In this document: piece after piece, positions 15,653 to 19,382 of the stretch
Position numbering within the stretch: the first letter of the stretch is position 1
How the letters are laid out: each line of letters opens with the position of its first letter
Assembly: GCA_900543035.1 (NCBI GenBank)
Contig: UQPV01000047.1
Span: 1-19,382 of the forward strand
Length of the DNA: 19,382 bases
From: an uncultured Solobacterium sp.
GTDB lineage: Bacteria > Bacillota_I > Bacilli_A > Erysipelotrichales > Erysipelotrichaceae
Direction: 5' to 3'
Notes under the pieces: model-generated
What the model saw: the letters and a program-made list of their open reading frames with translations, nothing else
What the model was told of the DNA's origin: nothing
Database searches by the model: none
Translations under genes and position numbers: made by a program

Positions 15653-16318
15653 TCAGATGAGGCACTTCTCCCTCAGCTTCTGGATGAAGGCCTCTGCGCT
15701 CATCTGTTCGTCGATATAGATCTCGCTGATCTGGTGAAGCAGGCGCTGATCATGGTGGGGCTCGCTGACGCCGATGCCATGAAATCCTGCATCAAGCGCG
15801 CTGCGCAGCGCAAAGGGCGCGTCTTCGAAGACGAGCAGCTGCTCTTCGCGCATGCCGAGCTTTTGCGCGCAAAGCTGATAGACATCCGGCTGCTGTTTGC
15901 CGGCGCCTGCCTGCGCGCAGCTGACGAAATGCGCAAACAAAGGATGCAGGCTTAGACGCTTCAGCGCCGCCTGCGCCAGCGAGAGCGAACCAGAGGTGGC
16001 GACGGCCAGTTTCATGCCGCGCTGATGCAGCATCTGCGCGATCTGGACGATCTGCTCGCGCGCGCCTGCCTGATGCAGATAGAAATCCGCCAGGACCGCG
16101 TTGAGCCCGGCGAGGATGTCCGGCGTGCGTTCAGCCAGCGCATAACGCTTTTTCAGCCATTCGGCGCCTTCCTCCATGCTCAGCGTTTCCAGCTCGCTGC
16201 GCAGCGTCGGTGCCGGCGTGATCCCTCTTTGGCGCAGATAGCGATCGCCCAGGGTGTCCCAGATGCCCAGGGAATCGAGCAATACGCCGTCGACATCAAA
16301 GATGGCCCCGCGGATCAT
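15653..16318 (-). CDS. HAD-superfamily phosphatase in the thiamine operon
   Basis: 221 residues, beta-phosphoglucomutase-like (subclass I cap). All four HAD motifs are present: DVDG with nucleophile D8 and D10, T108/S109 in VATSGS, K141 in GKQQPDVY, and E165/D166 in VFEDAP. Its start overlaps the thiE stop by four bases (ATGA), so it is cotranslated with the thiamine genes. Plants and some bacteria use HAD enzymes to remove phosphate from thiamine monophosphate before pyrophosphorylation. The tight coupling to thiE and the lack of thiL in the window make such a role plausible. HMP-phosphate or a housekeeping sugar phosphate are alternatives. Confidence 0.88.
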   Translation of the reverse strand: MIRGAIFDVDGVLLDSLGIWDTLGDRYLRQRGITPAPTLRSELETLSMEEGAEWLKKRYALAERTPDILAGLNAVLADFYLHQAGAREQIVQIAQMLHQRGMKLAVATSGSLSLAQAALKRLSLHPLFAHFVSCAQAGAGKQQPDVYQLCAQKLGMREEQLLVFEDAPFALRSALDAGFHGIGVSEPHHDQRLLHQISEIYIDEQMSAEAFIQKLREKCLI

Positions 16319-16965
16319 GAGCCGCTCTTTTCCAGCATGGCCGCTGTCTTCTGTTTCAGCCGCGCGGCGGCATCGCGGATGTTCTCCTGCGCGAAGATGG
16401 CGCTGATGACGGCAATGCCGCAGATCCCGCTGCCGGCCAGCTGACCGACATTGTCTTCGCTGATCCCGCCGATGGCGATGACCGGGATGTCTACGGCTTC
16501 GCAGATCGCACGCAGCGTTTCCATGGATACATCGGCGGCGTCATCCTTGGATCCGGTCGGGAAGACCGCGCCCACGCCCAGATAGTCCGCACCGTGCGCC
16601 TGGGCACGCAGCGCCTGTTCCACGGTTTCTGCGGAAACGCCGATGATGGCTTCTTCCCCGAGCAGCCTGCGCACATCCAGCGCTTCCATGTCGCTTTGGC
16701 CCACATGCACGCCGTCTGCCTGGATCGCCTTAGCGATCTCGACATGATCATTGATGACGAAGGGGATATGGTGGGCGCGGCAAAGCGCCTGGATCTCTTT
16801 GGCTTCCTGCAGGACATCCGCTTCATCCATCTGCTTTTCCCGCAGCTGCACGAAGGTCGCCCCGCCGGCGATGGCTTCCTCGACCTGCGCATACAGTGTC
16901 TGCCCCTTCAGCCAGTGGCGGTCGGTCACCGCATACAGCAGCAGATCGTTCTTATCGCACTTCAT
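16315..16965 (-). CDS. thiE: Thiamine-phosphate synthase
   Basis: 216 residues, usual size for this TIM-barrel enzyme. It joins HMP-PP and hydroxyethylthiazole phosphate to thiamine monophosphate. Expected motifs are present: YAVTD (11-15), VQLREK (39-44), IND (71-73), DGVHVGQSD (84-92), the pyrophosphate loop GVGAVFPTGSK (130-140) and IAIGGIS (163-169). ATG 16965 follows AAAGGAGC, which is inside the end of thiM; the two genes overlap by 14 bases. The HAD gene overlaps its stop by four bases. All three are therefore likely translated in a coupled manner from the riboswitch-controlled transcript. Confidence 0.95.
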   Translation of the reverse strand: MKCDKNDLLLYAVTDRHWLKGQTLYAQVEEAIAGGATFVQLREKQMDEADVLQEAKEIQALCRAHHIPFVINDHVEIAKAIQADGVHVGQSDMEALDVRRLLGEEAIIGVSAETVEQALRAQAHGADYLGVGAVFPTGSKDDAADVSMETLRAICEAVDIPVIAIGGISEDNVGQLAGSGICGIAVISAIFAQENIRDAAARLKQKTAAMLEKSGS

Positions 16966-17770
16966 CGCGTGCTCCTTTCATCAATGTCTCAGCGTCCATA
17001 TGATAGATGGCATCGATGATGCGGCTGCGGTAGGTGGAGTTGCCATCTCCTTCCTGCATCCGTGTCCAGGCGATCTCCCCGGCCAGTCCCATGACACAGA
17101 CGGCTGCGGCGCATGCCTCGAGCAGATGATCCGGGTTTGCGGCGGCATAGGCGCTCATCATGCCGGACAGCTGACAGCCGGTGCCGGTGATGCGTCCCAT
17201 CTCGGGCCTGCCGTTGCGGATGATGTGACAGCGCTGGCCGTCCGTGACCAGGTCGATGGCGCCGGTGATGGCAGCGATGACGTGATTTTGCCGCGCGAAC
17301 TCCTTGGCAAAGCATACGGCTTCATCGAGATTTTCCTCAGTGATCGCATCGGCCACATCGGCATCGACGCCCCGTGTCGAGCCGCTGCCGGCTGCCAGCG
17401 TCTTGATCTCTGAGATATTGCCGCGTACGATCTGCAAAGGCAGCTCCTTCATCAGGGTCAGCGCGGTCTGGGTGCGCAGCGCGCTTGCGCCTGCGCCGAC
17501 CGGATCCAGCAGGATGACGTGTCCCAGCTCAGCGGCCTTGCGCCCTGCGATGAACATGCTTTCGATGCTCGCTTTATGCAAGGTGCCGATATTGATGCAC
17601 AGCGCATTGCAGATGGATGTGATGTCCTCTACATCCTGCGGTTCATCGGACATGATCGGGCTGCCGCCGCAAGCCAGGATCACATTGGCCACATCGTTTA
17701 CCGTGACATAGTTGGTGATGCAGTGCACCAGCGGCGTGCGCGCATGCACATGGTTCAGACATTCGTTCAT
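16952..17770 (-). CDS. thiM: Hydroxyethylthiazole kinase
   Basis: 272 residues, standard length. It phosphorylates 4-methyl-5-hydroxyethylthiazole, the salvage route to the thiazole half of thiamine. Visible motifs are PLVHCITNYVT (13-23), DPVGAGAS (89-96), GNISEI (117-122) and the anion hole GTGC (196-199) with the conserved C199. ATG 17770 has an AAGGAGGAAC site. The in-frame extension to 17815 would run into the riboswitch terminator hairpin and is rejected. It is the first gene of the operon, 80 bases downstream of the TPP aptamer. Its presence, without any thiazole synthesis gene nearby, points to a salvage lifestyle. Confidence 0.95.
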   Translation of the reverse strand: MNECLNHVHARTPLVHCITNYVTVNDVANVILACGGSPIMSDEPQDVEDITSICNALCINIGTLHKASIESMFIAGRKAAELGHVILLDPVGAGASALRTQTALTLMKELPLQIVRGNISEIKTLAAGSGSTRGVDADVADAITEENLDEAVCFAKEFARQNHVIAAITGAIDLVTDGQRCHIIRNGRPEMGRITGTGCQLSGMMSAYAAANPDHLLEACAAAVCVMGLAGEIAWTRMQEGDGNSTYRSRIIDAIYHMDAETLMKGARDEVR

Positions 17771-17799
17771 GATCGTTCCTCCTTCTCTGACCTTCATCT

Positions 17800-17835
17800 C
17801 AACAGAAAAGGACATGCCGCAAAGAGCATGTCCTG
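17800..17835 (-). terminator. Riboswitch expression platform terminator
   Basis: On the minus strand GGACATGC and GCATGTCC (17826-17833 and 17810-17817) form a perfect 8-bp stem with an 8-base loop, then TTTTCTGTT. It lies between the TPP aptamer and the thiM SD, so TPP binding most likely causes premature termination. Confidence 0.85.
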
Positions 17836-17849
17836 AACATACAAAAACA

Positions 17850-17935
17850 GTTCCCTACGTTGGCATTATCCAAATCAGGTTCATGGGTCAAGGCGATACA
17901 GCCTACTCTCAGCCCGTTTACACGAGCTCCCCGTT
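17850..17935 (-). promoter_or_regulatory. TPP riboswitch aptamer (THI element)
   Basis: Read on the minus strand, the aptamer opens with GGGGAGCTCGTG and contains the conserved GGGCTGAGAG, GACCC…GAACCTGATTTGGATAAT and GCCAACGTAGGGAA blocks of the THI box. The order and spacing are canonical. When thiamine pyrophosphate binds, the downstream stem at 17810-17833 is expected to terminate transcription of thiM-thiE-HAD-thiD-cytX. Confidence 0.97.
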
Positions 17936-17984
17936 TGCTTGATTCAATTTTATCTGTTGAAATGAAAACCATTTCACGCAGTTT

Positions 17985-18012
17985 ATTGTAACAGATTTAC
18001 GGGAAATGTAAA
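17985..18012 (-). promoter_or_regulatory. Promoter of the thiamine operon
   Basis: On the minus strand TTTACA (18007-18012), a 16-bp spacer and TACAAT (17985-17990). The start would be near 17978, about 43 bases before the aptamer. A small GAAATG/CATTTC stem (17959-17975) lies in that leader. The -35 is only 16 bases past the stop of the broken HNH gene. Confidence 0.65.
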
Positions 18013-18028
18013 TGACGTTTTTTTGACA

Positions 18029-18648
18029 TCAGCATAAAAATGGTTTCAGTTGTGGATAACGAGAAAGATGCATTCTGACATAACACCTTTTGAAGGCTGC
18101 AAATTCTGATTCTTTTCTCAAAAGGATCCTTACTCTGTTTAACTGTGCTTCTGAAGGATCTGTCTCTAATTTATGCAATTGAGAAAAAAGCAGATTCATC
18201 TCCATGCAAAGTTTTTCCATGCGGAGATTGCTGGCATGTACGCGTATTCCTGTGTTCTTCAGATTAAACACTTCCCACACCAGTTCCATGGTCCTTTTGA
18301 CCGTGAGGTCCTCTGACGTGCTGGTTAGCTTGATTTCCTTATACTCCCACTGAAAATCGATCAGTTCTTCCGGATCGACTTTGCAGCAATCCAAAATACC
18401 TTCATCATACTTGCGCTGACTTTTGATGTTGTTGCAATGCGGACAGGACCAGAACAGATTGTTCCAGTCAAACTTTCGCTCAGGATAATGTCCATTCTTA
18501 TGGGGGAGAAGGTGTTCGACATTAGGGTCATAGAGATTGCTAAGTTCACAAAATCGATGACATCTTGCTGAGTGCAGCTTCCATTTGCCTTTTTTGCATC
18601 GATGGCCAAGGATGGCGGTGCGAGCAAAGATCGTTCAATTTTGACCAT
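18029..18648 (-). pseudogene. ptuB: Broken PtuB-type HNH nuclease of a Septu-like module
   Basis: ATG 18648 has a perfect AGGAGGAAGG site and overlaps the ATPase stop by 14 bases. The first frame reads MVKIERSLLAPPSLAIDAKK then ANGSCTQQDVID, a typical N-terminus of this nuclease family as I recall it, but then runs into nonsense and stops at 18361. The continuation lies in the -1 frame: CELSNLYDPN, VEHLLPHKNGHYPERKFDW, NNLFWSCPHCNN, then a helical tail to the stop at 18029. The H-N-H core and the CPHC zinc pair are intact, whereas the expected first Cys pair before CEL is damaged. An out-of-frame deletion of roughly 30 bases near 18545-18560 fits best. A slippery A AAA AAG (18587-18595 region) offers an alternative frameshift explanation. 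In the family, PtuB is the effector nuclease guided by PtuA. Confidence 0.7.
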
Positions 18649-19306
18649 TTCCTTCCTCCTGGGCTGAAAACTCAAGCTTTAATCGTTTATATTCAGTGGT
18701 CAGATCAAGCGCTAGATAATCAGGGATCTCATCCAGATACAGTTCCAGATGCATGATCTCCTCTATTTCATCATCTGTAAGCGGATGCTTCTTTACCAAT
18801 GCTTTATACCGCTCAAACTTTGTATGCAGTTCGTCTGAAAGGACGTTTGCGTTGAAGTATCCCTCCACTATGCCGTCATATGGAACATTGGAAAGGCCGT
18901 GCTGGACCAGCGTCTTCTGTTCCAGATCATAAATGACAGCATCATCAATGCTGTTCAGGATGAATGGGGAGTGAGAAGAGACAATGAGCTGAATGTTCGG
19001 AAATACGGTCGTCAGCAGATCAAGGATCTTCTTTTGCAATTCCAAATGCAAATGCGTTTCTATTTCATCGATAAGTACGATTCCTGGCAAGTCATACTGG
19101 AATCTGCGATTGCTGTGATGCTCCATGCGCAGGATCAAGTCGATGACGATATCCAATATGGCCGCATATCCGCTTGAGAGCGTGTTGAAGTCATATGGCT
19201 CTTTCTGAGGTTCACAGAGATGAAATTGAAAGGTATCTTCATCAAAATTTAATGTCAGCTGATCATTCTCCAAGATCCTGCGCAGCAATCGTTCAAAGTC
19301 GATGAG
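18635..19306 (-). pseudogene. ptuA: 5'-truncated PtuA-type ATPase of a Septu-like module
   Basis: Only the C-terminal half, about 223 codons, is present after a TAA at 19307-19309; full PtuA-like ATPases are roughly twice as long. Numbered from TTG 19288, the ABC signature TLSSG (36-40), Walker B GIVLIDEIETHLH (69-81, D74/E75) and the switch histidine in SSHSPF (H106) are intact. The Walker A loop and Q-loop are missing, so it cannot bind ATP alone. The ending (VEGYFNANVLSDELHTKFER…, LYLDEIPDYLALDLTTEYKR) is characteristic of ATPases paired with HNH partners. The HNH gene overlaps its stop. Just upstream is another gene's terminator, so the 5' part and promoter were lost by deletion or recombination. 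The annotated TTG start has no SD and is probably not used. Confidence 0.75.
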
Positions 19307-19340
19307 TTACTATTCACAGCAGGAAATGAAAGGGCACGGG

Positions 19341-19382
19341 AAAAACACGATGTTAGAATCAGTCTTCTGATTCTGCATCGTG
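19341..19382 (-). terminator. Strong intrinsic terminator of a gene lying right of the window
   Basis: On the minus strand, nested perfect stems CACGATG/CATCGTG (19376-19382 with 19346-19352) and AGAATCAG/CTGATTCT (19367-19374 with 19355-19362), loop AAGA, then TTTTT (19341-19345). It would end a minus-strand transcript arriving from outside, leaving the truncated ATPase without that promoter. Confidence 0.85.

Noticed and set aside
17771..17815. In-frame extension of ThiM (start MSFSVEMK)
   Set aside because: It overlaps the riboswitch terminator hairpin and has no SD; ATG 17770 has a strong one and matches the family start.

Overview
The window looks like a chromosomal segment of a moderately GC-rich, gut-type member of the Bacillota. 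Erysipelotrichales is my best guess, from overall gene style rather than any marker gene. Supporting features are strong AGGAGG-type ribosome binding sites, A/T-tailed intrinsic terminators, sigma-A-like promoters, a TPP riboswitch with a terminator platform, and a giant secreted GLUG/GH20/FIVAR glycosidase of the type found in mucus-associated Bacillota. No rRNA, tRNA, CRISPR array or intact insertion sequence was seen.

Left part (1-8041, + strand). A short coding-like remnant is followed by a MutT-like Nudix hydrolase, whose start is overlapped by a 16-codon upstream ORF. Next is a self-contained small-peptide locus with a promoter, a strong SD, a hydrophobic peptide and an internal hairpin. 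Then comes a 2322-residue secreted enzyme: signal peptide, three GLUG-type repeat modules, an Ig-like linker, a family 20 glycoside hydrolase, a LamG-like domain, a fourth GLUG module, several FIVAR helical repeats, and a membrane anchor without a recognisable sortase motif. An intrinsic terminator closes it.

Middle (8042-13612). A TetR regulator has a perfect palindrome lying inside its own promoter, and a complete Lon protease follows on the same strand. After a bidirectional-looking terminator there is an alpha/beta hydrolase on the minus strand, preceded by a leader with a 7-codon ORF abutting a hairpin. A two-gene + strand unit follows: an unrecognised helical protein and a GNAT acetyltransferase. 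It meets the next operon at two opposed terminators.

Right part (13592-18012, - strand). This is a thiamine salvage operon read as promoter, TPP riboswitch, thiM, thiE, HAD phosphatase, thiD, cytX, terminator. Several of its genes overlap or nearly touch. It can import hydroxymethylpyrimidine, phosphorylate the two thiamine halves and join them. No precursor-synthesis gene (thiC, thiG) and no thiL is present in the window.

Right edge (18029-19382, - strand). This is an AT-richer remnant of a Septu-like anti-phage module. The PtuA-type ATPase lacks its N-terminal half and begins just after another gene's terminator. The PtuB-type HNH nuclease is broken into two frames. The defence system therefore looks decayed and sits directly upstream of the thiamine promoter.
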